DNA of 64,000 nt, taken from the NCBI GenBank assembly GCA_024516155.1, contig JAJJXM010000032.1, forward strand, positions 372,001 to 436,000, given 5' to 3'. This DNA comes from Pyronema omphalodes (Eukaryota > Ascomycota > Pezizomycetes > Pezizales > Pyronemataceae). The position numbers and the translations under genes are program-made. The notes under the pieces are model-generated. The model saw only the letters and a list, made by a program, of their open reading frames with translations. It was not told where the DNA came from and made no database searches. Of the stretch, positions 34,638-46,000 are shown piece by piece; position 1 is the first letter of the stretch, and every line of letters starts with the position of its first letter.

Positions 34638-36130
34638 TATTTTGAAGTGTGGAAGGTGTGGGGGTGTACGGGTTTTGTCCGAGAGAATTGTCATGGATGA
34701 AGATGGAAAGATTGAAAGATGTGGAGTTTTTTGTCTTTGTACTTTTTGCTTTTGGAAATATAATGTCCGTTGGCGTCTTGTATTTTACGCATTCAGAAGG
34801 GAGCTAGGAGTATCGTTATGTTTTTTTTTTTCTTTTTTTTTCCTCGTCTTCTGTTGTTTTGTCTTTGTATTGTTTCGTCTTGTATTGTTTCGTCTTGTAT
34901 TGTTTCGTCTTGTATTGTTTCGTCTTGTATTGCTTCGTCTTGTATTGTTTTGGTTTTTTTTTTGGTTTTGATAGATCATGTTTTGGGGAGTTTTATTGTT
35001 GCTATGTAATATATCCTTTGTTTTTTTTTCATCCGTCTATTTTTGGCTTTAGCTTTTATGAATTTGTGATGGGAAATTTAGAGCGATGTAAGGAAATTTA
35101 AATGATGTAACGACTTAGAAATTGTATATGTATTTTTAGAATAGATAATAGAAGTTTGAAAAATTCAGAATAATTACTATCGCCGTTGTGATTGCATTAT
35201 GTCAGAGTGAAAAAAATCTAAATTCTACATCCCATATCGAACCAACTCATCTTCATCCACATCTCCAAACTCCTGCTCGTGGATTTCATGTACGAGTACA
35301 TTCTCACTGTCATTTCCTTCCCATGAACTCATGAACCCATGAACCCAAGCACCCCAAGCACCCCAACTCTTCCCCTACTTGGAGTTTTCTATTTATCTCT
35401 TCATCGAGAATGGAAATGAGTGATACTTCATGTTCTACACGGTTTCTGTAAAGATGACTATGTTTGTGAGCGGGGTGGGGTGGATTACAGTGTACGAAAG
35501 TTGTATTACCAATATCTATAGAGTATATAAATGTACTCGCATTGATGAAGGGAATAAACTGCGAATACGTAACTGGGGAGTGTTATCTATCATCGCGTCA
35601 TGCTATCCGCATTTCTCTAGTTCCTATGGTTCGCCGTGAGAAGAAAGTGGGGTTTGACCCGGTTAAACCATGATAATCAATATTGTAATGAATAATGAAG
35701 TAGCCTGTGGGGTGAGAGATGAGAAATTCCGTGTGTCGGTGAGTGCATAATAACAAGAATATTTACTTTACAAGGTGTTTTTTTTTTCAGTTCACCATTG
35801 TTCCAAGGTTTTTGCAAGTTGCAATGACTGAATTGGGCGCCACGATATGTTTTGTTTCTTACGGTTGAATGGTATTTATTTTCAGCTTGGGGATTTTGGA
35901 AACACATTTCAATATGAGCTGCCTTATTTATTGCTTGATTAGCATTCATTATGCTATACAATATATAGTGGGCGAATGCATAGAGTATATAATACAATGA
36001 GACGCAGAAGGACCAAATGCCGCAGTATCTCGTCAAAGTTTTCTGAACGCGTTAAAGCTTTTCCTAGAATCGTTGATGAAAAAGCCGAGTATATTCAATT
36101 CTAATACTGTGCAGCGTTGCGAGGGGCGGG
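34638..36130. other. 3' flank and intergenic
   Basis: It contains the 15-bp repeat listed separately, T-rich 3'-end sequence, and short frames of no clear coding character. DNA at about 35500-35565 shares a diverged patch (GTTGTATT, a TATA-rich stretch, ACTCGCATTGATGAA) with 36385-36440, suggesting a small old duplication. Confidence 0.4.
34861..34953. repeat. 15-bp tandem repeat (TTGTATTGTTTCGTC), about six copies
   Basis: Head-to-tail copies with one C for T in the fifth unit, located just past the 3' end of the Cue2-like gene and preceded by poly-T. Confidence 0.9.
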
Positions 36131-36349
36131 TCAAAGTGATTGTTCATATGGTCGTATAGTAGGACTGCCAACAGGAATGCGGTGCTGATACACCTTGTAC
36201 TCATGTACGGGAGTTGTAGTGTAGCTTAGTGTAAACGCTTCAGCAAAACGATCGTGATGGCTCATCTCATGCCCATCACTGATCCAGGTTTCTCGCGAAT
36301 GCAAACGAGTGATACGATATGTTTCACAGTCTGCTGGAAGGGTAACCAT
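36131..36349 (-). CDS. Possible small orphan gene (72 aa)
   Basis: An ATG-initiated frame on the minus strand reads MVTLPADCETYRITRLHSRE onward and ends IRPYEQSL. Residue composition is balanced and not repeat-derived. A TATATAAAA-like box lies on the same strand about 45-52 bp upstream (36394-36401). The frame is also open upstream of the ATG back into the TATA region. No domain or signal peptide is seen. It could be the surviving part of a longer decayed gene. Confidence 0.3.
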   Translation of the reverse strand: MVTLPADCETYRITRLHSRETWISDGHEMSHHDRFAEAFTLSYTTTPVHEYKVYQHRIPVGSPTIRPYEQSL

Positions 36350-36656
36350 GAGTGCGAGTGGATGACAGCATACATAAGTCGTATTCTAGGTTTTTATATA
36401 ACTACATAAGTTCACTCTCATTGATAAAGAAATGTCTGTCCCGTACAGTTGTCGATCTAGTGTGCATGAGTTGCCAGCGCGTGATCTAGAGCCTCTAAAT
36501 GTATTCAGACTGTAGCATACGTCATAACCTTAAGGTTGGGAACGTTCAAGAAATTCAAATGAAATTTTCACCTCACACATCAACATCCGCCACATCACTG
36601 CGACATCCAACGGTGTTCAACTTCACCCAAAGCGACACTCCTTAATTCAAGACGGC

Positions 36657-37831
36657 ATGGATCAGATGGTAACTTATTCTACTGTACTCCAATTATCAAT
36701 TCTCTTATAGCAGCCTTTACTCGCCAATACTTCGAGTACAAAACCCGACATCTTTCAACCAAGGTTTAAATAACCAACAATACCCGGATCACTACTTCTA
36801 CGTGAAAGAAGCAAAATATTCAAGCTTTACTGGCCTCAAAAACCATGAAATTGAAGTGCTTGACCTCTGGTAGTCTGATGCCTTTTGGGTTTACATTCGT
36901 CGTCCACCTTGGGCAATATCTTCATGACTTGCAAGTACAGCCCAATAACCAGCACTCATTCTGTCCTGTTTCACACCGCCGATGGACTTAATATTTTTGT
37001 TGTATGGCTGAAGCAATGATTGTTGCCCCCCCCCCCCCTCCCCATGCGAGTGAGTCTCAGTGATTGACCTCTCCATCCCTTTGACAGGGGTTCCCGGTCT
37101 CCATCTCGTCATCTGGCCTCTTAAGCCTCAGCCTTCTTTGGAAAAACTGAAAACCCAGTATTAAGATAGGCTCAGCTCTTCGCTGAATCCAAAAACAGGG
37201 CTTTAGCTTCTTCTGAGCCTTTGCTTGGCTTTTCTCCTGTCACGAAGCTGATGTATTCACAGTATGGATTATGTACCAGAATGATGCTATTCGATTTCCA
37301 TATGTTTTTGCGCTGCCTCTGATGAAGATATATCAGTGCAATGCTGGTAAAAACGAGCGCAATGAACATCCAGAATTCAGCAGCCAGCCATAGCATCCGG
37401 CGTTTAACATTGTCAGTCTGGGTCTACTGGTTTCTATTCGATAACCCAGCCATAAAGGATATCAAAACCTTCCACAGAATGAGGAATTTTTAAGTTCCTA
37501 TATCCCCAAGAGAACGTATGTCCTGGAAGATGTTGGCATTAACCCTCATCAACGAAAGGCCGTTGATTCTCCGACACATTTTGTTTGGTATACTACCTTT
37601 AGTCAATCAAAAGAAATAATTCACTTCCTGGCCCATATTAACGAGAGCTTTCGGCCCGGTATATACCAGAAGATAAATCTCGCCGAATCCTAGGAATATT
37701 ACATTACTATTGCAACTGGCCCTCATGGCAGCACTGACAGGTTTACTTTGAGAAGGTTTCTATGGGTTGGATATATCATTCATCATTGTTCAGAGTCCAC
37801 AGAGATTCAGTCTGGGGGGATTCATACATAG
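36657..37831 (+). pseudogene. Interrupted unrecognised gene (open coding blocks broken by stops)
   Basis: Two + strand blocks have strong coding character although neither has a start codon. Block 1 (about 36711-36873 and on to 36924) includes NQQYPDHYFYVKEAKYSSF and, after one TAG, SDAFWVYIRRPPWAISS. Block 2 (37445-37831) includes LSSYIPKRTYVLEDVGINPH, SPTHFVWYTTFSQSKEIIHF, then one TAG at 37691, then EYYITIATGPHGSTDRF and RRFLWVGYIIHHC. Both stops would revert to Gln by a single T-to-C change. A possible first exon (ATG at 36657) with a 42-nt intron lies upstream but its phase does not fit block 1. Between blocks is a C-run at 37025-37038 and no clear frame. I do not recognise the family. 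Either a decayed gene or an unusual multi-exon gene. Confidence 0.5.
37172..37396 (-). other. Antisense open frame with one predicted membrane helix (74 aa)
   Basis: An ATG frame opposite the interrupted gene reads MLWLAAEFWMFIALVFTSIA, then a basic stretch HQRQRKNIWKSN, and ends ALFLDSAKS. It could encode a small single-pass membrane protein or the C-terminus of a larger one, but upstream sequence on this strand is broken by stops. Only one of this and the + strand gene is likely to be real. Confidence 0.25.
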
Positions 37832-39972
37832 TGATCAGTATTTGAGCGCTAGATCTTCGTTGTAGATCGCTTGAAGGCAATTGCTTTTTATGGGGTTGCA
37901 ATCTTCCGGGCTTTATTTTTAGGATTTTAGGATTACTAGATATATTTGTCCTTGATGAAAAAACTTTATCTCAAAAGTTCCAGTAGAACTAAAGATACAC
38001 CAAGATATTACAAATCCCAACATCTCCAGAATGACAAATCTGGATAGCAAGGGGAATAGTTCACGAGGTCTCAATCACGTGAATTAGGTCTCAACTCCCC
38101 ATTTAATCTCCCGGAAAACCGCAGCGTTATGCAAGCGTTGCAATATATCATAAATCCTCCCGGATGAGACATTTCCCTTCTCTTCCTTTTCAAATTTCAA
38201 TCAATATTCCAATAATTTCCAACTCCTCATCTCGATTCCCATCGACCCTTTAATCAGACTCCTCATCATGCAAATATCCCATATCCCATATTCCATATCA
38301 CATTTATTATTTAATTTAGTTCATATGTAATATGTATCACTTGTTTTTTACCCGCGCAAATTTCGCTTCCCCTTGAATCAGACGACGCTGGCGTCAAACT
38401 TTTAACGCCACATTTTCGGGCCGGCGCAAACGTGATGTCGCAAGTGTCGCTAATATCGCTAATGCATATCAGCATATACCTGCACACCCGAACACACATC
38501 TGCACACGCGAAAATCTGCACACCCGGAAATGCCGAATGAACAGGTCAACAACAACGGCGGCTAGACAGTGTACATAGTATGACTCAACTTCCTCTAGTA
38601 CTGAAGCCGGCGAGTCATAACGAGCCTTACAAGTTGTAACCAAACAAAATGGAGCAAAATTAAACCTACCAGGTGGTAGGGAGACAATATAGCTGATGAA
38701 ATCGTGTAGGTTATTTTGAAGTAAGAAGTAATGATATTTTACAGGATATGTTACATGTTTTATTCACTGTCCGACTGTAACGGCACACAAGCGCAAGCTA
38801 TGGATGATTATTATTCCAGACTCCTGAGACTTTGGATGGGTGGATGGATAATTACCGCCTCAAGAGAGAAATGGAGTGTGATATGAACATTGAAGATAGA
38901 CGACGTATAACCATCCTCCGGTATTTGAAAAAGTATAGATATATTTCTCATACCATAAGCAGAGCCAGCTGATGCCGGCGTATCAAATAATCTCGATAAG
39001 CGAAGATATTTCTGTGTTTTTACATAATTTTATTTCCAGAATAATGGTGATGTGGTACGGCGTGCCCACTACCATATCCCAATTCTATATTTTATGATCC
39101 ACAGAGGAGGACCAAGGTCCAAGGGTCGTTAAGTGCGCAGTAGTACGGAGTCCGGGCCCGGACGATAGATTCGGATCGTGGTGAGACATCGTTGGTTGGT
39201 TGATAGATCGTTATAGAGGAGGTAGTATGATATTATATTATACGATATAATATGATATGGAAGGCTGAACTATATGGGGAGGAGCTTGTAATAGGCCTAT
39301 TAGTACTGATATCGATATCAATATCTATATCTATATCGCCAATGGCGGTTGTTTTGTAATTCTTCAACGACCACTGTAGTCGATTCTGAAATTCGAAGAA
39401 ACAAGAAACAGGAATTCTGAATTATGCAATGATCAAATCCTCCAATCCTCCAATCCCCTAATTCCCAGGTCACCCTAAATTAGAACCAATAACTCTCTTT
39501 GCCATATCCTCAAAATAGCTGCCTTTTTTATTCTCCCCCAGTGATTGGATGGTTACCTCAATATCATCATTCAATATCAAGACGAAGAGCTCATCACAGA
39601 ACTGGGGTTCACTAATCTCCGCAGTCTGGGCGTCTATGGTGCACCATAGCTAATCTTATTGCATGATTCAACTTGTCTAACTTCTCCTATGTATTTCCAT
39701 TGTCCTATGCATTTTTAATATCTGCGTTATCCAGAGAATATACCTCGTGGTTAATTCCTCAGAAACTTGCACCTTTCAAGTATCCCGAGTAGCCGCCGGC
39801 GAAACTGATAGTAACCCCCCGCGCCCCCGCAACATGGAGCTAGGACTAGAAGCCAAGACCTAGGGCTAGAAGAAGTCCCGACTCGCGCGTGGTAGTCCCT
39901 GATATCCTGGTTGACATCCACCAGCATCTACCAGCATCTACCAGCATGTTCATACACTTAAAGTTTCAGCCG
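37832..39972. other. Intergenic, no confident gene
   Basis: A 110-codon minus-strand frame at 38311-38643 begins with TTG and lacks other support. ATATCG/ATATCTAT simple repeats lie at 39312-39340, and CCAGCATCTA units at 39921-39945. Confidence 0.45.
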
Positions 39973-40291
39973 ATGGCAGAGAGCCTCGAGGCGAGATGTG
40001 AAAGTACTGACACGAAGTAGATACTATTTTTTAGCATCAGCAACAGCATTGGTAATAATAGACGAGGCTGAAGTTGAAGCCGAAGCTAAGGCTTTGAGGC
40101 CGCAAACAAGTATAGGAATGTTCGCGAAGTCTCCGGTGTCGCCGGCGTTGCCGGCGTCTCATAGACTCCAATGCTTCCTATGTAATCCCAAACACTCGCG
40201 CGACATTTCAACACTTCGATTCTCACAAGGCTTTAAGTCAACAAGTTCTCTAGCCTCCAAGTCTACAACGAACAACCCCTCAAATTCGTAA
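39973..40291 (+). CDS. Possible orphan gene
   Basis: The frame ending at 40291 (… LQCFLCNPKHSRDISTLRFS … ASKSTTNNPSNS) has balanced composition. It can be read with an ATG at 39973 (MAESLEAR) joined over a GTGAAA...CTGAC...TTTTTTAG segment of 37 nt to SATALVIIDEAEVEAEAKAL, or as an unspliced frame starting at a GTG. An intron of 37 nt would be below the usual fungal minimum, which weakens the spliced model. No domain recognised. Confidence 0.3.
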
Positions 40292-41139
40292 CCCGAGTTC
40301 TGTCTCATGAAGTACGTCACCACATAACAAGCATGGAGTATCAAGTATCCTTGTCAAGTTGGCATGCATAAAGCTTCATAAATAAGTGATGATAAATCAT
40401 GATAAATAGTTTGACTCACGACTGTATCAGACTATCAGTCTCGTTTTTAAAATCCAAAATCCAAAATCCAAAATTTCAAGTAACTAGGTGGTAGGTAGCA
40501 TCTGTTGTGAAGCACCATAGCATAGTGATGATCACTGTAGACTCCTATATCGATCTGCGCTTGATTAATTCGGTGGATCGACTGTGTATTTAGTAATCGA
40601 AGTTGAAAACATGCCACATGGATCATCATTGGTATCCACATCGACTTTCTAACTCCCGGAACATCATTGATTATTGATCATTAATCAATAATCATTGACC
40701 TTCGAACCTTCTATGCAGTATATCCTACAGCACAGCCTACACTACAGCTTACAAGATGCAATACAAAATATTCTAAACCTGTTACTGCGCTGTTGTTTGT
40801 ATCATCTATACACTGGGCATATTGGTAACTGCACTCCACCATCTATACTATCAAACGATGATGGACATGAGGGCTGGAGGTGGTGAAGCAGTATGTTTTC
40901 TCTGTAGCTCAAAGATGTCACATCTCGCACGCGTATAACTAGAAATTAAATTGCTCTTCATCAATCATAATATTTGTAGACCTAAGACTTGGGTATGTGG
41001 TAGAGTAAAGTAGATGTAGAAGTATAATGAAAATTAAAAACACACGAAAAAGAACAGTACAAAAACGCTTTACTTCTTGACTCGCTCTGATCTACCCGCT
41101 TTGTCCTCTTCACTCGCTCTGCTCGCTTCCCGACCCTTC

Positions 41140-43011
41140 CTAAAAATGTTCCTTCCAAAAGCTAAACCTAACGTCCTCCGTGCTAACCTTTTTACAACTC
41201 CTTTTAATATTCCTAGCCGCCGCCGAAGGACCACAAAAGTAAACACCAACATTTGTTCTCAAAGAAGCATCCAACCCGCCAATATAAGTCTGATTCAAGA
41301 TTCCCTCTCTTAAGGCGGTAAACAATTTTTCAAAATCCGGTCTTCCAAACTGAGTTCCAGTGCGTAGTTGAGTAAGGGGATCCACCTCTTGACCGACAGA
41401 GTTCAAAACAATATTCTGTGCAGTATCAATATCCAATTTCTGGGTAAGATAAGTATGAATCCTCAAAAAGTCACCACCATCACGACGACCTCCTGGTCCA
41501 CCTCCTCCATTCTGTTGTCTTTCCAAACTTTTCAACAACGTCTGAAACCATTCAAAAGAACTCATGTCTCTACAAACCCAAATAAATTCCACTCTTCTCA
41601 ATCTCATGGGAGTTCTTCCGGGGTTATTTCTTCTATGCCAGATGTTTTTCAAGATCGATGCCCAAGGTGTCACCCCGATTCCCGTGCCTACAAGAACGGC
41701 AATCTCGTTGTTGAATACATCCTCCGCGGGTGCTCCATATGGTCCGTCGATTCTTAGCTTCGGTAACGTCATACCATTCTGTACCGCAACTTCATATACC
41801 CCCATAGGATCCATACCCTTATAAGCATCATCATTATTAATCCCCAAGATCTCTGCCAACGCTTTCGTAAAGTCTCCAACCTGTCTAACATGAACCGAGA
41901 TATAAGGATCACTAGGGCAAGACGTGATAGTAAACGGATGCCATTGATAAGCAGAGATAGCAGGAACCTGTAAGAATAGCCATTGTCCGGATTTATATTT
42001 CATGGAAGGTTTTCTGAACTGTATCTCCATGGCATTATAAGGATGTCTAACAACCTTTGTAATTTCAGTTTCTCTCATGGCTCGGAGTTCTCGGTAAAGT
42101 CTTTCGAAGAGGTAAATTATGCCGGGAACTAAGGTGATCCGCCATGCTTGGTAACCGATACAATGGCCCCAGAATTCCTTTCCAGCAAATGGGGAGTGTG
42201 GTAAGGCGTCATCGCGAACGAAACATCCGGTGGCGTGTGTATAGAATCCTAGCATGAAGATGATAAAAAGATGATGCGTGTACCAAAAAGCTTCGAAACA
42301 TTGATGCCGGATCTTGCTGTGTGCGGTGGTAAACATTAATACCATGCATAAAAGCATAATGTGACCGGTGATACCACCGGCGTCCTTGTAATGGATATTT
42401 AGGGCGGTGGTTGGCCGGATTTGGGATTTTTCGACGTTAAAAAAACTGTTATGACGTTGTTAGCTTTTGGCCAATTTCTATAAATGGGAGGGGGGCAAGG
42501 TGAGGTGGGTATATTAATAGAGACTTTTGATTGACGTGGCCTTGGTTTTTTATAGATCTAATGGAGGGTATTTCTTTGTGGAACTTACTTGACATAATGA
42601 GAGGTGGTATGAATAATTGTAAACAACAACATAGCATAAGCAGTCTGTCTATGTAACCATTGGGATTCATCCAACGGAATAATCGTAATCTTGGGTCGTA
42701 AAAATCGCAGTACATTTCTGCACATCGGTAACAAGATTAAGCCACCATCGAAGGCTAACACCAATCCTGCACCTCTGGACATCCACACTGAGTATTGCAG
42801 TGTGTTGAGTCCTGCTAACCGGGCGCTGCTGTATTGAGAATACCTATTCGATGGATAATTTATTAGCTTTTATTCGAGGTAAAGTTTGATAACGGTGCAA
42901 GACAAACCATCCATATGCAAATAATCCCCAGTGTATTCCCCACCAGAAGATCCAGAATACTAGCTTTCGCCCGGTTAATTCTCGTCTCCAGAAAGACTCT
43001 GCGTCTGGCAT
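41140..43011 (-). CDS. noxB: NADPH oxidase, NoxB (Nox2-type) (3 exons)
   Basis: Minus-strand exons 43011-42908, 42843-42589 and 42445-41140 (introns 64 and 143 nt) give 554 aa. Exon 1 encodes MPDAESFWRRELTGRKLVFW; splicing completes the strongly conserved AYGW, LAGLNTL, SRGAGL and HYVNFFNVEKSQIRP. The N-terminal half is the multi-pass ferric-reductase-like membrane domain carrying two hemes on paired histidines (HRQ, IHTTSH, and WYTHH, HAT later). HPFTITS (residues 289-295) is the FAD-binding signature, and GTGIGVTPW (373-381) and YFCGPS belong to the NADPH-binding domain. The ending FWKEHF and the PKLRIDGPYGAPAEDVF context fit fungal NoxB rather than NoxA, which ends like human NOX2; this is from family knowledge, not a search. 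There is no EF-hand extension, excluding NoxC. The enzyme makes superoxide across membranes and is regulated by NoxR and Rac; in plant-associated fungi NoxB is needed for penetration structures. Confidence 0.88.
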
Positions 43012-46000
43012 ATTTTGGTGGTGGTGGTGGTGACGATGATGGTTGTGGTGGTATTAAGCTGTGGATAGGAAAAGAATAATTATAGATGTCGGCCAGCGAC
43101 GATTATGAAGTTCTTTTTTTATCGGTGTTTAGGGCTGTTTTAATGACTGGCGATACCAAATTTCCTGATGCGTCGATCCGATTCAATGAAGGGAAATAAA
43201 GTTTTGTTTGTTGTAGAACAGCTATCTCCGATCTTGCAGAGCTGTGCTAGTCAGCTAGATTAACGAAAGGAAAAGTTGTTGTATTAAATGTCGCGGATGA
43301 AATTATCCTCTCCTTTGGTGATTATCGTTGGTTGGCAGAAGAGCTCGAGAAGAGGAATAAGAGGAAGTACAAGGTGCAACTCTTCCCCTAGGCAACAACC
43401 GTCTGTCTGACAAAAGATGATGTTGTTGGGGAACAATCAAGCAATGGAATTTTTTTCCTAGGCGCCCAGAGAAAGAGGGAAAAAATGTTGTTATGAGTTG
43501 TTCCAGATGCAACAAGTGCTATGAGATGTCCTGACACTGGATGATACACAGACAGGAGTCGCTAAAAAAAAATCAAGCGACAGCTGGGCTGAGCGGGGCG
43601 GCTTTTCGTTTGTTTTTGATCGATGCCGATTCTATAACGTTGTGATCCCGAGGAAAGATGTCGGGATGGATGATAGTACAAAATGGACTTTCGGTAAATG
43701 TGGCAGTGGTGAGGGATAGTATATGTCGGTTCAACAAGGTATCCCCTCTGATCTTGTCGCAGAACTTGTATGGCGTGTATGAACTGATAGGATTCGGTAG
43801 GAGGAGGAGGAGGGGTACTAGAAACGTACTTCTGGAGACGAGGTATGAGGTTTCTCAACAGACGTCGGAGTTCATCCGGGGGGGAAATGTGGGAAAGCAG
43901 TCATGATATTATTTACGGAGACAGTAAAGGTTTGAAGAAGACTCGGCATGAAACCAGCCAGACCATACAACCCTCACAGGTGACTTGTAAAGGCCGTTGC
44001 AGGGGTAATGGATGTATTGAAATGCATCGGATCACCGAAGAAGAAGCAGAAGCAGCCAGCAGCCAGCAGCCAAACAATAGGGCACTTTTTTTTTTCTTGT
44101 CGGCCTTTTTGGCACGCTACTTTTAACCATACGGTGATTTTCTAACAATTAACAATCAGCTTAGGAATCTAACGTAAAGTCGAGATTTGATGGATTTTCG
44201 TGGTTGTCATAGGCTTCACCCGACCGCGCACGAATTGGCGTTGGCGGGCTATGCCGCTATGGTGATCATTGTCTCACAGCTCTGTCCAGGCTACAGTAGT
44301 ACGGTGCCTGTAGTACAGTGCTATGGTGGACACCATACTTGAGAGGTCACAATTGGTTCCCCTCATCACGCTACTTAAGCGAACAAAAACCAAAAGCTGC
44401 AGTTACGCGCCGACCAAGAAAAGTTGGTCCCAAACCACAAGCCAGTCGCCAGTCACCCTTGCCTGTAGATGAACAGGTACCCAGGAAGAACTCATATCCA
44501 GAAGCCTGGATAATTTTCTTTTTGCATTTTGCACTTAAAAATTGTCCACAAATTCCAGCCAGCCTCGGTATGGTGATACCCTGGTCCTTTGGTGGGCTGG
44601 AATAGCTAATGGGTTGATCAATCATCAAGCCCGGGCTGGCTGGGTTGGCTGGTTTCCCTGGGCTCCCTGGGCTCCCTGGGCGCACAGGCCAGAATCCAGA
44701 TGCCAGATGTCGAAAAATAGCCCCGTATCCCATGGTACAGTAGTGACCAACTTACCATTAATAGGCACCACGCTGGAAATCTCGCAATCATACATGACAA
44801 GGGCAAATTTCAGCCTGCCTTCGCTGCCTGCCTGTCTGATAACTCTGGATCTCCAAAGTGCGATTCTGATACCATATCGACGCATGAGCATGATTGTCAT
44901 GTATGGATATATCAATGGTAGTGTACTCCTGAAAACGTAACGGGGTAGATGGGTACAGGTAGACTCAGAAGCTCGAACAACTTTAAAACGGTACTTCGGG
45001 ATTCGAATCTCAAACCTCGAATTTCCAGACGTTTTCCTTTTCGAAACTTGGTACTTGGTACTTGCACTTTTTGTGTGAAATTAAATCCTCCGATCAATAA
45101 CAAGATCAACGCAGGAACAAGAATATCAAACCTACATGTCAAAAGTTAACTTTATTTTTTTATTCTTTTATTTTGTTCAACTGTCAACAAGGTAAGTTGA
45201 CACTACTACACAAATGTGATACGCTCTAGGTATTATACTGTATTGTACTTTGCTCTTAAATGACTATATTCTTGTACTTCAGCCTGCGGAAAAACAAAAC
45301 TTTATCAACTTTCAATTCAAGCTTTAATTCCCTCTTTATCATCTCGTTTTCGTCTCGTCTTCGTCATGTATACGTAGTCTAATTTGAAAGCCCCGCCATC
45401 CCAACTGAAATAAAACCCAAACCCAACTAAAGGCTGGTTTGTTTTACCATGAATTGTACCGACTGTAAATCAGACAGAAAGACAGCTATAGTCATCATAA
45501 GTACGTACAAAGACGTAGCTATAAGTCTTCTTAAACCTTCTACATAGAGTAATGGAGGTTTCAGTGGTAACGTTGTTGGATCGTCGAGGACGGAAGCGAA
45601 TCCGACATATCAACAACCACGGATAGTACAGTCGGATACTGCCACCGTATGTACATCCATACCAGTCCGCAGAGCGCCGAGCCGAGTCAACACAAGACAA
45701 GACAAACAAGATAAGACATCCAACAGATCAAGGTACAAGGTAGGGAAGATGAAAGATCCGGGAAAAAATGTTAGGTAAAAAAAAACATCATGTCGTCAGA
45801 CTTGAACTAACAGTACGGAACTGAGAATGAGCGTGACAGTGAGAGTGAGAGTGATTTATGCTATGCTATGTATGCAGGTTCTTCACATTTACATCACAAG
45901 ATTTACAAGAGTTATAATTCACAGTTCATAACACGATGCATATGGTACATTGAACATTACAGTCTACATATGGCGATATGGTTGTATTGACATCAGACGA

